Assembly (NCBI RefSeq): GCF_000346465.2
Contig: NC_034012.1
Span: 23,563,833-23,627,832, forward strand
Length of the DNA: 64,000 nt
Direction of reading: 5' to 3'
Origin: Prunus persica
Taxonomy: Eukaryota; Streptophyta; Magnoliopsida; Rosales; Rosaceae
The position numbers were made by a program, and so were the translations under genes. The notes below the pieces were generated by a model. The model worked only from the letters and a program-made list of their open reading frames with translations, ran no database searches and was not told the origin of the DNA. Of this stretch, positions 11,287 through 21,599 are shown piece by piece. Each line of letters opens with the position of its first letter. Position 1 is the first letter of the stretch.

Positions 11287-12020
11287 ACCTCACAAAGGTA
11301 AGGTCAAGGATTAAAATATCGGCCGTGCAGATAATATAGGGCCTCCAATTTACAGAAATTTCGAGGAATATATCGTTATCGTTTTAGGTATCGAGAAAAA
11401 ATCAACAAAAATGACAAATATAAGCATTGAAATACGTAATTTTGGTGTAAAATGTTCATAAATGTTATGTACATTATCAATGATTGTATTAAAAATTAGG
11501 ATTAACCGAACTAGTAGGCAGGGGCGGCCCTGGCATGATGCAAGTGGTGCCACTGCATAGGGCTCCTGATTTTTTAGGACCTCCGAATTTCTTTTACTTT
11601 ATATAATATATATTAATATTATAACAACTGTATATATACTCCAACGTGCCGCACATTGACACAAAATTTTATTTAGTGGATTTGGTTTCTAGTGCATATC
11701 CTTTGGTACAAGGTCTAGGTTTGAGTCTTAGTTATGTGAATATATTTGTAATTTTATTCTCTTTTTATTATAAGAACAAATTTTAAATAGTTTTAAAAAA
11801 GAAGCACGTGAAAAATATAAGGGGAAATATCCAATTAAATTAACAATAGTATATATCACACCCATACGCTTTTTCTTTAAAAAATAATAATAATAATTTC
11901 TTCGACTCAAAACAAAACAAAACAACATAAAAAATAAAAAAATCATGTCTTCTTCTTTCTCATGAACTCTTATTTTTTCTTCCCGAACATACCAAAATTT
12001 AACTTTATCAAATGAATGCA
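11287..12020. other. No gene; hAT-like end remnant
   Basis: Near 11519-11570 the sequence AGGGGCGGCCCTGG with GGGCTCC further on resembles the end of a hAT-type element, but no partner end or target duplication was found. The rest is AT-rich. Confidence 0.35.
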
Positions 12021-12021
12021 A

Positions 12022-14010
12022 CATACTCAACGAACGTAACCCTTGTGTTCGCGTGAAAAAATAGTGCGTTTGTTTGAAAAAGAAAGTTAGTGGGGTCCAT
12101 TTTCCCAAGAAACGGGCAATTTTACTCTACGAACGCACTCCTTGCGTTCGCATGAATAAATATCCCGTTTGTTTGAAAAAGTAAGTTCATTTGGCCCTTT
12201 TCTTGGGGGAACGGGCAACTTTAATCAACGAACGCAACCCCAGCGTTCGCGTGAACAAATAGCCCGTTTGTTAAGTTAGTTGGGCCCATTTTTCCGGAGA
12301 ATTGGCAACTTTACTCAACAGACGCAACCTCTGTGTTTACGTGAACAAATACCCCGTTTATTTGAAAAATTAAGTTAGTTTGGTCCATTTTTCCGGGAAA
12401 TGGGTAACTTTACTTAACAAACGCAACCCCTGCGTTCGCGTGAACAAATAGCCCGTTTGTTTGAAAAAGTAAGGTAGTTGGGCCTATTTTTTCAGGGAAC
12501 GGACAACTTTACTCAACGAACGCAACTAATTGCGTTCGCGTGAACAAAAAGCTCATTTGTTTGAAAAAGTGAGTTAGTTGGGCCAATTTTTTTGGAGAAC
12601 GAGCAACTTTACTCAACGAACGCAACCCTTGCGTTTACATGAACAAATAGCCCGTTTGTTTGAAAAAGTAAGTTAGTTTGACCATTTTTCCGGGGAACGG
12701 GGAACTTTACTCAACGAACGCAACCCCTGCATTCGCATAAACAAATAGCCCGTTTGTTTGAAAAGTAAGTTAGTTTGGCCATTTTTCCGGGGAACGAGGA
12801 ACTTTACTCAATGAACGCAACCCCTGCATTCGCGTGAACAAATAGCCTGTTTTCTTAAAAAAGTTAGTTAGGCCCATTTTTCCAGGGAATAGACAACTTT
12901 ACTCAACGAACGCAACCTATTGCGTTCGCGTGAACAAATAGCCCGTTTGTTTGAAAAAGTAAGTTAGTTGGACCCATTTTTTCTAAAAACGAATAACTTT
13001 ACTCAATGAACGCAACCTCTGCGTTTATGTGAACAAATAACCCGTTCGTTTGAAAAAATAAGTTAGTTTGGCCTATTTTTCCGGAAACAGGCAACTTTAC
13101 TCAACGAACACAACCCCTGCGTTCGCATGAACAAATAGCCCATTTGTTTGAAAAAGTAAGTTAGTTGGGCCCATTTTTCAGGGGATCAGACAACTTTACT
13201 CAACGAATACAACCCATTGCGTTCGCGTCAACAAATAACCCGTTTGTTTGAAAAAGTAAGTTAGTTGGGCCCATTTCTATAGGGAACGGACAACTTTACT
13301 CAATAAACACAACATATTGCGTTCGCGTCAACTAATAGCCTGTTTGTTTGAAAAAGTAAGTTAGTTGGGCCAATTTTTCCGAGGAACGAGCACCTTTCCT
13401 CAACGAACGCAACCCCTGCATTTACGTGAACAAATAGCCCGTTTATTTGAAAAAGTAAGTTAGTTTAGCCCATTTTTCCTGGGAACGGGCAACTTCACTC
13501 AACGAACGCAACCCCTGCGTTTACGTGAACAAATAGCCCATTTGTTTGAAAAATAAGTTAATTTGGCCCATTTTTTCGAAGAACAGGCAACTTTACTCAA
13601 CGAACGTAACCCCTGCGTTTACCTGAACAAATAGCCTGTTTGTTTGAAAAAGTAAGTTAGTTGAGCTCATTTTTCCAGGAATGGACAACTTTACTCAACG
13701 AACGCAACCCATTGCGTTTGCATCAACAAATAGCCCGTTTGTTTAAAAAAGTAAGTTAGTTGGGCCAATTTTTCCGAGGAACAAGTAACTTTACTCAACG
13801 AACGCAACCCTTGCATTCACGTGAACAAATAGCCCGTTTGTTTGATAAAGTAAGTTAGTTAGGTCTATTTTTCCGGGGAACGGGTAACTTTGCTCAACGA
13901 ACACAACCCTTGCTTTTGTGTGAACAAATAGTCTGTTTGTTTGAAAAAGTAAGTTAGTTGAGCCCATTTTTCCAGGAATGGGAATCTTTAATCAATGAAC
14001 GCAACCCTTG
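12022..14010. repeat. Satellite-like array, 21 copies of a ~98-bp unit
   Basis: The phase marker GAACGCAACC (with variants) occurs at about 12030, 12131, 12230, 12321, 12420, 12518, 12618, 12716, 12813, 12908, 13008, 13106, 13205, 13305, 13405, 13504, 13602, 13700, 13800, 13899 and 13998. The spacing is 95-101 bp, apart from one 91-bp unit. Each unit carries a short palindrome (CGAACGCA, 4-6 base loop, TGCGTTCG), then GTGAACAAATAGCCCG and an A-rich tract. No coding frame. Confidence 0.95.
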
Positions 14011-14091
14011 GGTACAAGTTCAAGGATTAAATCAACAATTTAGCCATGTTTAATGGTTTTTGGGCATATATCGCATATTTGATAGCACATG

Positions 14092-14250
14092 TGTGCAATT
14101 CTCAGTAAATAATATGCATTTGCATATACCTGTATGCAATTTTGTAGCATCTATGTGCAATTCTTATTTTACAATATGCAATTGCATATATAGTATGCAA
14201 TTTCGTAACGTCTGTTTGCAATTCTTAATTTACAATATGCAATTGGATTC
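14092..14250. repeat. 61-62-bp tandem repeat, 2.6 copies
   Basis: Units start at 14092, 14154 and 14215, each with TGCAATTCT followed by ATATGCAATTGCATAT-like palindromic sequence. Confidence 0.85.
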
Positions 14251-17200
14251 TGCCCTTCTTTTGGTCTTTAACTTTGTCATTTTTACTAGAAGGCTGATCG
14301 GCTCACACTCTTATAATGTATGTAAATATCACCAAATTTCCTCTTTTTGGCTAGAGGGCCTCTTTTTTGTGTGTGTTCATTTGCAATGACAATACAGATA
14401 ATCTACTACTACCTAAAAGCTATAGAAAATTAAATGTCATATCATCTATTTTCTCTAACCAAGACTACATGTCACATAAATAAGAAATAAGATCTCAAAA
14501 AAGAAACAGAAACAAAGAAAACACTTTACCTAAAATATTTTGTAATACGGTAGAGTACACAAATGTTAGCCCCTAACTATGATAATTGTTATCAATAAAT
14601 ACAAAGATGAATTTAAATTAGTTCTTCCATTTGTTTTAAATTCTTTTCAATATGGTCAACTATGATAATTGATTTATTTTTATAAAGGTCATCAATGAAT
14701 ACAATAGAACATATGTTACCAAATTATTGAAAAAAAGAACTTTTAAAATCAATTAAAAGTGAATAGAAAGAAAAGTATAAATAAAAGGTATACAAAGGTA
14801 TCCTTTTAAAAGTTAATATTTTCATTCTACACAACTCAAGACCACTTGCGCCACACGTTATATTTTGCTATATTAATTGTCATATTATTGTTTCATATAA
14901 ACACAAGCCCATATAAACACCAATTCTTAAGCCCAAAGGGTTAGCTAAATGGTAAGGTTAGGTGGTGTAATATATTAGAATTACGGTTCATCAAAAGGTC
15001 AAATTTGCTTCCATTATTAAGAACAGAATAAATATAAAATTACTTTGGTTTCTCAAACAGATTTTCCTTTCACAGAGAGTAACGCAAAGCTTGGCAGCAC
15101 CCCTCAGAAGACACAATCAAATAATAAAAACAGATTTGTATTTCACCTAAGCAACTCATGATTTTGGCACAAAGACAAATTATCCAGTACAAATTTCCTT
15201 AATTTGTTTTTTCACATGTATCCATATTCCTTTTCAGTAGCCAATGCAGTGATGCGAACCTTCCTTGCAATTTGTGCGCCTACAATAGGAAAAATGGAAA
15301 AAATTAGACGCAAGAGAAATCGTAAAATTGCACAATCTACAAATTTGAACAGCAAGAAAGAAAAAAACAGTAATTAGAATGAACTACAACAACCAAATAA
15401 TGAGAGAACCTCAAAATACAACCAATCAAATTCTATAATGACAATTACCCAAATTGAAGTAAATAATTAAAGTTTCAGAATTCTAATAGTGCAACTAAAA
15501 AAGAAAATTATCGCTTTTCTTTTATTTAAAAAAAAAACACATTACAATCATGAAGCATGAAACTTAAACTGAATACAGAACAGGAAAGAAAAAAATTGCA
15601 ACCAAATGTTCCTATTATAGGAAAAGGGACTAATATAGGAGTTCAATTGGGAAAATGGAAATATTAGAAGCCTTTAAGGCTTTTTATACAAAGAGAAAAC
15701 AGATATCACACAAAAACATTAACAAATTTCATACGGCAACTCTGTACTTAAACTAACTCTTTACCCAAAAAAGGAAAAGAAAAGAAAAAGTAGAGCTATA
15801 CTAATTATTTCTCCCCTAAAAAGACAATCATCTGCTATTTCGTGGAATTTGCATGTTTGTCTGCTAAACATGTTTTGTTCTCACAACCTGTTGTGTGTAA
15901 TCTAACTGCTGGTTGCCTGTGAAGATCCTTTAACTTCGTCAACAATTTCCTCCTGGTTGTGTCCTCCTCCTTTACAAATAATAGTAATGTATATACCTTA
16001 AATGCTTCACAGCTTTATCTCTTAATTGTTCCCCTCTGAAATTTGTTGACTTCATCCATTATGCACAACAAAACAGAATAGATAGTTTAAAGAACAAAAC
16101 TAATATCAACTAATGAAAACAGGAAAAGTGGCTGAATTTATGTTCTATTGCCAAATCACATACCAAATGTATGCTTCGTAATAAACCAAAATGAAGCTAT
16201 TGATCTGGCAAACAGATAAATAAGTTTAAACAAACAAACAAAGGCATAGTCACCCAAAGACTCAATCTTTGGGTTCAAATACTAAAACAATTTATTCAAC
16301 ATATAAAGATGATATAACTTGGATTAAATATCATCCAATTTGTTTCTTTCTTAGAAGATCTGCATTAGAAGGTCAGAGCGTTTTCAGTCAAAAGAAAAGG
16401 GAATTTCATAGAAAGTTGAAATAGAAGTAACTCAAAGAAAGCATTTTCTTCACCTAACTGTTTCTAACCCTTCAACTCCTCTGCCAAAAGAATCCCCTGA
16501 GAAAACAAAAGAAGAACAAAAATCAAAGCCTAACCTGGACACAACTCTAAATAAATGAATTAATGAGAAAAGCAGAGATGAAGAGGAGAGCACCGAAAAA
16601 CTGCAAGCAACTAAAATGAACTGCTGATTATGAATATAACAAAGCTTCTTGAAGCAGACCCATCTAAGCTTATAATCTGCAGTGGAAAAGAGAATGAGAA
16701 GAATGCCCAAGCAAGCATCCATCCCAGTACCCTTACATGGAAAAAAAAAATTCCATGATTCAGAATTCTGTAATAGAAATTGACACATTAAATCTAACAC
16801 AAATAACATGTTATCTAAAATCCAAACAAATTAACACTCGAAAAGCAAAAATACCACTCGACATTCCAAATGTCATCTATGAATGGCACATAACTTGTCC
16901 CTCTCAATGTCAGTACACAATCAAAAACTGGAAGTACCGTGTTATTTGGAGTGTAACGCCAAAAAAGTGGCCTGAAAACGGAGTCTTACTCCGTGGTCAT
17001 GATATCCAGCTTCTTTCCAGTCGGATTCTTTGTGTAAAGGACAATTGCCATTTTCTGAATAAGCACTTGATGTAATCAGAGAAATCCAACTCAAAGGTTG
17101 CAAAGATTCATGACCAATGATGTGCGATAACTGGTATAAAACTATGAATAGCACACAATAAACAACAGAAAGAAGAAACCTTGATACAATTAACATGACT

Positions 17201-17312
17201 ATTGCAAATTCAAAAAGAAATAAATGACCAAAACTCTGCTGCACAATTCTCTCCACTAGCGTAGAGGCTTCTTGAACAAAAAAAATTGTGCAGCAACTCG
17301 TGAGAAACTCAC
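14251..17312. other. No gene assigned; AT-rich with possible exon debris
   Basis: Long AT-rich stretch with frequent stops. On the minus strand a stretch ending at 16450 and one at 16960-17070 have splice-like borders, and could be downstream exons of the 17755 fragment. I could not build a continuous frame. A tRNA-like GGTTAGCTAAATGGTAAG at 14939 may be a SINE trace. Confidence 0.4.
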
Positions 17313-17755
17313 CACCACCATTGTCTCGAATGCCCATATGGTAGCCAAGATCAAAATCAAGAAGTGCAGTACCACCATTGCATACCCAACATGAGTGTGA
17401 CATTTCAGCAAACAAATGGAGAGCATGTGGTGATATGCCAGATGTATCAACCCCAAAACCCAATTGCTTCCAAGCTTCTTGATCAAGATTCTTCAAAGAC
17501 AAAAACCGAGTAATCTTCTGAATTGAACTGATGGAAAAAGAAGACAACTAAGCAGGCAAACCTTGCGTGGATGGTGATTCCGGAATCGGCGATGTCCGAT
17601 GACTGTTGCATCTCAGCGTCGGCAGAGGTGAGACGCCCAGATTCTGATTTGGGGACATAGATGAGGATTGGATTTCCAAGAGAGAGAGATCGATCGCAGA
17701 GATAAGCAGGTCCAGTGCACGCCAGGGCTTCCGCGCGTTCGTTGAAGCTTTTCAC
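17313..17755 (-). pseudogene. Unrecognised partial gene or gene remnant
   Basis: Not recognised. From ATG at 17755 a frame starting MKSFNERAEALACTG runs to about 17560. A second coding-like stretch, SIQKITRFLSLKNLDQEAW through FDLGYHMGIRDNG, follows in another frame. It ends at a consensus donor GGTG/GTGAGT (17313/17312). The only GT-AG pair that would join the two frames gives a 34-bp intron, too short for plants, so a frameshift or mis-assigned first exon is likely. Paired CACGTG boxes lie just upstream. It could be a live gene whose first intron I cannot see, or a pseudogene. Confidence 0.35.
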
Positions 17756-17768
17756 TTGTTTTCTCAGT

Positions 17769-17785
17769 CACGTGTATGTCACGTG
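17769..17785. promoter_or_regulatory. Paired G-boxes
   Basis: CACGTG at 17769-17774 and 17780-17785, 11 bp apart start to start (about one helical turn), immediately upstream of the minus-strand ATG at 17755. G-boxes bind bZIP and bHLH factors. Function here is inferred. Confidence 0.5.
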
Positions 17786-18550
17786 ATATTTAATAACAAA
17801 GGGCTCAACAAGTCTTCAGGTCATTCAATCTCAGCCCTTCATTTTTAAGATGCAATACTGACCCTTGGATAACTGGCTGCACCGGTACAGCTGAGGCACC
17901 GCAGAATTTTCCTTTTTATGCCGATATTTTTATTTTTATTTTTGAGACTATCCTTTTTTTCTTTTTCTGTTTTTTTTTTTTCAAAAGTTGAGACGATCCT
18001 TTTGATAGTATATTTTGTTTTATTGTTTTATTTTCCGAAAAATTAGCAGATATGACACTACTAGTGACAGTGTAACCCAACGAATTTTTCATAAACATGT
18101 CCATCATCACTTGTTACAACTTGACAACCACTTCCCTAAACCCTATAAATCCTTTTGACAGAAAAAAAAAAAACATATAAATACTCACATGGCCACGCTG
18201 TCAGAGTTTTTGCAGCTCATGCTAATCAAATCTTTTTATATTGATTATGGTGCGCTTGGGGGTTGTGGAAGGAATTCATTGCAATCACCATCACCAGCAA
18301 TTCCAAAACCCCAATAACCAAGATTCAAGCCAAACAAAACATGGAATATAATGATGCGCTATTCGAGATGCTCCTGGAAAATAACACAAGCTCTATATTC
18401 ATGTTGTCGGAAGAGTGAACCCTCATGCCAGATCAAGCTATATCTTGATTCAACTCAACCATTAGATTATCCAAATCCAAACTAATCATGCCAAGCCAAA
18501 TCACATTTTTCCAGCACCTATTCCATGCCAAACAAAACATCCTTCCAGAC
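17786..18550. other. No gene seen
   Basis: A/T homopolymer-rich sequence, then a less AT-rich stretch leading into the 29-bp repeats. Part of it (from about 18240) may be the internal region of the LTR element whose LTR begins at 19494. Confidence 0.4.
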
Positions 18551-18782
18551 ATGCCATGTTTCAAATATCCTTCCAGCACATGCCTTATTTCAAACATTCT
18601 TCCAGCACATGCCCTATTTCAAATATCCTTCCAGCACATACCCTATTTCAAACATCATTCCAGCAAATGCCCTGTTTCAAATATCCTTCAAGCACATGCC
18701 CTGTTTCAAATACCCTTCCAGCACATGCCCTATTTCAAATACCCTTCCAGCACATGCCCTATTTCAAGCATTCTTCCAATAT
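18551..18782. repeat. 29-bp tandem repeat, 8 copies
   Basis: Eight copies of a 29-bp unit of the type ATGCCCTATTTCAAATATCC plus TTCCAGCAC. Since 29 is not a multiple of three and the unit lacks stops in all three plus frames, all three frames stay open across the array. Those frames are therefore repeat artefacts. Confidence 0.95.
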
Positions 18783-18895
18783 CTAGCCATCATGTCGCAC
18801 GCTATCACCTTTACTGAGGTTTTGTCTACCAAATTCAAGTGTTCTGGAGCTGGTGATGTAAACTCAATACAAGCCAAAGCCAAGCAATACTAAGC

Positions 18896-19080
18896 ATACA
18901 TGCCCATGCCATGCATCCAAGCATACATGCCAATGCCAAGCATCCAAGTATACAAGCCAATGCCAAGCATACATGCCAATGCCAAGCATCCAAGCATACA
19001 ATCCAAAATCAAGCATACATGCCAATGCCAAGCATCAAGCCAAATACCAAGAATACATGCCAACATCAAGCGTGCAAATC
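18896..19080. repeat. CATGCCAATGCCAAGCATC-type tandem repeat
   Basis: Irregular tandem copies of CATGCCAATGCCAAGCATCC and CAAGCATACATGCC, phrased every 15-40 bp. Non-coding, within the presumed internal region of the 19494 LTR element. Confidence 0.8.
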
Positions 19081-19702
19081 AATGCAACTCTTGCAAATCA
19101 CAACCATGCAAAATCAAGCCTCTCTAGTCACTCAAGCAAATAAATGATGCAAGCTAAGTTATTTTGAGCTAATCCACCAAGCATCTTCTTCTTTGTCATG
19201 CCACAAAATAGGCCAACTCTTGGTAACTCTAGTAAGTGACCACCAAAATTACAGTGTCTAGGAAAATTCTTCAGGGCAACACCCTCTATGTTTAAGAAGG
19301 ATTGGGTTTTAAGCGGGACCATTGCGACCCCTCCAACCTTCTTGGAAAAAACCTGGCTGTAATTTCAGAGACACTTAACTAGTCATCCTTGAGTTGTTCC
19401 TAAACTCATGCCACTGCCATTTATTTTGGGCTGGAAATTGATTATTTGGACCATTTCAATACACATTCACGGCCCTAATAATCAAGGGGGCTAATGTTGA
19501 GACCCAAAAAATTCAAGGCTATGCCCAAATATATTCTTGATCCAATGCGATACCTTACCGAAAAGAAACCCAATTTGGGCATGCGAAAGTTCGTCATATA
19601 CGCTTGCACACATGCCACGCCAAGCAAATAAGCAACACGCCATGCTACAAGCTTAAGTGGGCCCAAGCCACACGAATACCTGAGGCTTGTTGAGCGGGTT
19701 GT

Positions 19703-19973
19703 TGTCACATCCCGGAATCGGCTCCGCCGTAGCACGATATTGTCTGCTTTGGGCCCCCCTCACTGCCCGCACGATTTTGTTTCTGGGAGCTCACGAGCAA
19801 CTTCCCAGTGGGTCACCCATCCTGGGATTGCTCTAGCCCCCAACTCGCTTAACTTCGGAGTTCCTACGACTTCGAAGCCAGTGAGCTCCCAAAAGGCCTC
19901 GTGCTAGATGGATGCGGGTGTGCACATATAAGGCATATCACCTCCTCTCCGTTGGTTGATGTGGGATCTTACA
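19703..19973 (-). mobile_element. Cassandra TRIM solo LTR
   Basis: 271 bp, on the minus strand starting TGTAAGATCCCACATC and ending GGGATGTGACA, the conserved ends of Cassandra LTRs. It contains a 5S-rRNA-like block. A perfect 5-bp target duplication GTTGT flanks it (19698-19702 and 19974-19978). With one LTR and matching duplications it is a solo LTR left by LTR-LTR recombination. It sits inside another LTR (19494-21219), so it inserted later. Confidence 0.9.
19790..19870 (-). other. 5S-rRNA-derived Pol III promoter domain in the Cassandra LTR
   Basis: The minus strand reads GGAACTCCGAAGTTAAGCG, then CAGGATGGGTGACC and CTGGGAAGT, the box A to box C region of plant 5S rRNA genes. This is the hallmark of Cassandra elements. 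It is not a functional 5S gene because the outer parts are missing. Confidence 0.85.
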
Positions 19974-20689
19974 GTTGTGGTATGGATGGTTACAAGTATT
20001 CAAGCGGCCCATTGATGGTCCAAGGAGTAGAAGTTTTGGGCTACTTGGGAGCACTAAAACTCAAGCCCGTTCCTTGAGCCCAAACATATGGGTAAGCATG
20101 AGAGAAAACCTAGTAGCCCATCACCTTAAGAAAACCTAATAGTCCATAACACGTGAGAAAATCCTACATCAGCCAAAGCTTCTAGCAGTCTGACGAAAGA
20201 AAAGGGAACTCACAAGCCGCTGGAAACAAAACAACCCAGCCGAGCACCTTATAAAATATCCAACGTCATGCATCCCTGTTAAAACCAGATCAAAGCCAAA
20301 CCATCAAAACCAAGCAAACCCATGTGCTGATCACCTTTTTTTACTAGCACCCTTAGCCATTCTTTCCTCTTCAAGCTTTGGTTAGAAATCAAGAAGCAAA
20401 AGTGGGTGGCACCTCACCCACATGGAGGAGTCCAGTTGCCTGAGGACCTTGGAACCCCAAAAAGCTGCGTGCCTATGGGTTCATGCTAGGGAAATTTCAC
20501 CAAACAAGATTAAATGGAAGAAAGTGAAGAAAAGAGGGAGGGAGGCTTGACAAAATTAAGGTTTCCAGCGCCTATAAAAGGAGTCACTTCCTACCTAGCA
20601 AAGGAACTCACCTTGGTTGCTACAAGCCTCCCAGCAACCATGAGAATTCATCAAAGGCAAGCATCCCCTCTGGAACCCTTCAATTTGAT

Positions 20690-21015
20690 GCTTTGTTCTT
20701 CCATCTTCCTCCTTTCTCTCTCTCAAAACCCACATCCAGAGAGAGCAAGCATCATCTCTCATCTCTGGATCCCTTTGATTTCAAGCCTTGTTCTTCCATT
20801 GCTTCCCATTTTCTCTTCTATCAAATCACCCAGGAGCCTGACGAAGCTTTCGTCAAGCTACTGGAAATATGCTAAAGCCACCCATGCTTCCATCTTCTTC
20901 CTCTCTTTCCATAAACACACATCCAGAGAGCAAACATCATCTCTCATCCCTAAAACCCCTGCAATTTCGAGCCATATTCCTCCATCTCCTCCCATCTTCT
21001 CTTCTGAAAATCGCA
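20690..21015. repeat. Imperfect ~190-bp duplication inside the LTR
   Basis: The CT-rich stretch near 20693-20830 (CACATCCAGAGAGAGCA, CATCATCTCTCATC, CCATTTTCTCTTCT) recurs in the same order near 20886-21010. No coding meaning. Confidence 0.7.
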
Positions 21016-21299
21016 GCTCTTTCTCTCTCTCATGCTAAACTCATAAATACTCAGCTCACATGCCACAAGCTTCTCATGCCAAGCCAAGAATCTATCTGTA
21101 AACGACTGTTGGTTTCATTGATGAAGAAGACCAAGGTGTTTCCTAAGGCTCAGCTACCATTTCGAAACACTCTTGGGGTCTAATCCTTGAACTCAGACTC
21201 AAGGAGCAATTTCACACATTTGACTATTTACAGTAGCCCAGGGCCATCAGTAGCTGCCAGAACGAAAAAGCCCCCTACACATTTATTTTAACCCTTCGC

Positions 21300-21577
21300 C
21301 TAAGTCACATTACAACCATATTATTAAGAACCTTTTTTTTTTTTTTTTGGGCTTTAAAAAGGCTCTTTTTTTTACTAATAAATTCACTGACATATAAGTT
21401 TTTTTTTTTTTTTTTTTTGATAAGGAAAAGAATAATTACAAGACAAAGCCTCGCCGGCAAGAACTGACATATAAGCTAAGCGCCTAGTATCTAAACTATT
21501 CTTCTATTAGTACATCCACGTACCTCATATGGCCTATACAGACTAGACGCTGTTCACAGAATTTTGGTCAATACATA
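21300..21577. other. No gene seen
   Basis: Long T runs and low-complexity sequence between the LTR end and the ULP2 pseudogene. Confidence 0.5.
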
Positions 21578-21599
21578 TCAAAGTACTTTTTTTTTGGGC

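Larger units (their letters stand above)
19494..21219 (+). mobile_element. Probable 3' LTR of a large non-coding (LARD-like) retroelement
   Basis: A polypurine tract (ATCAAGGGGGCTAA, 19480-19493) is followed by TGTTGAGACCC, the expected internal/3' LTR junction. Two TATA boxes occur (TTATAAAATA near 20251, CTATAAAAGG near 20572). A TTTCACACA end is proposed near 21219. The upstream region (about 18240-19493) has only repeats and no gag or pol, so the element would be non-autonomous. The LTR is interrupted by the Cassandra solo LTR. No 5' LTR copy is seen, so the model is tentative. Confidence 0.5.

Noticed and set aside
11728..12108. 126-codon minus-strand frame
   Set aside because: Low-complexity AT sequence running into the satellite. 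No recognisable domain or splice signals.
12022..14010. CRISPR-like array
   Set aside because: The repeats are direct ~98-bp tandem units without unique spacers, in a plant nuclear setting.
14935..15000. tRNA-like GGTTAGCTAAATGGTAAG with a weak B box
   Set aside because: Might be a SINE, but no second copy in the window and no clear ends. It is not a tRNA gene because no cloverleaf can be drawn.
16450..17075. Open frames of 112 to 201 codons on both strands
   Set aside because: Some contain splice-like borders, but no continuous gene could be built and no family was recognised. Kept only as a note on the intergenic stretch.
18488..18893. Three overlapping open frames on the plus strand
   Set aside because: All arise from the stop-free 29-bp tandem repeat read in three frames.
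19790..19870. A true 5S rRNA gene
   Set aside because: Only the inner part matches, it lies inside a Cassandra LTR with target duplications, and the outer parts of a 5S gene are missing.
20514..21183. Open frames of 174 and 104 codons
   Set aside because: They lie in the CT-rich, internally duplicated part of an LTR and have no domain.
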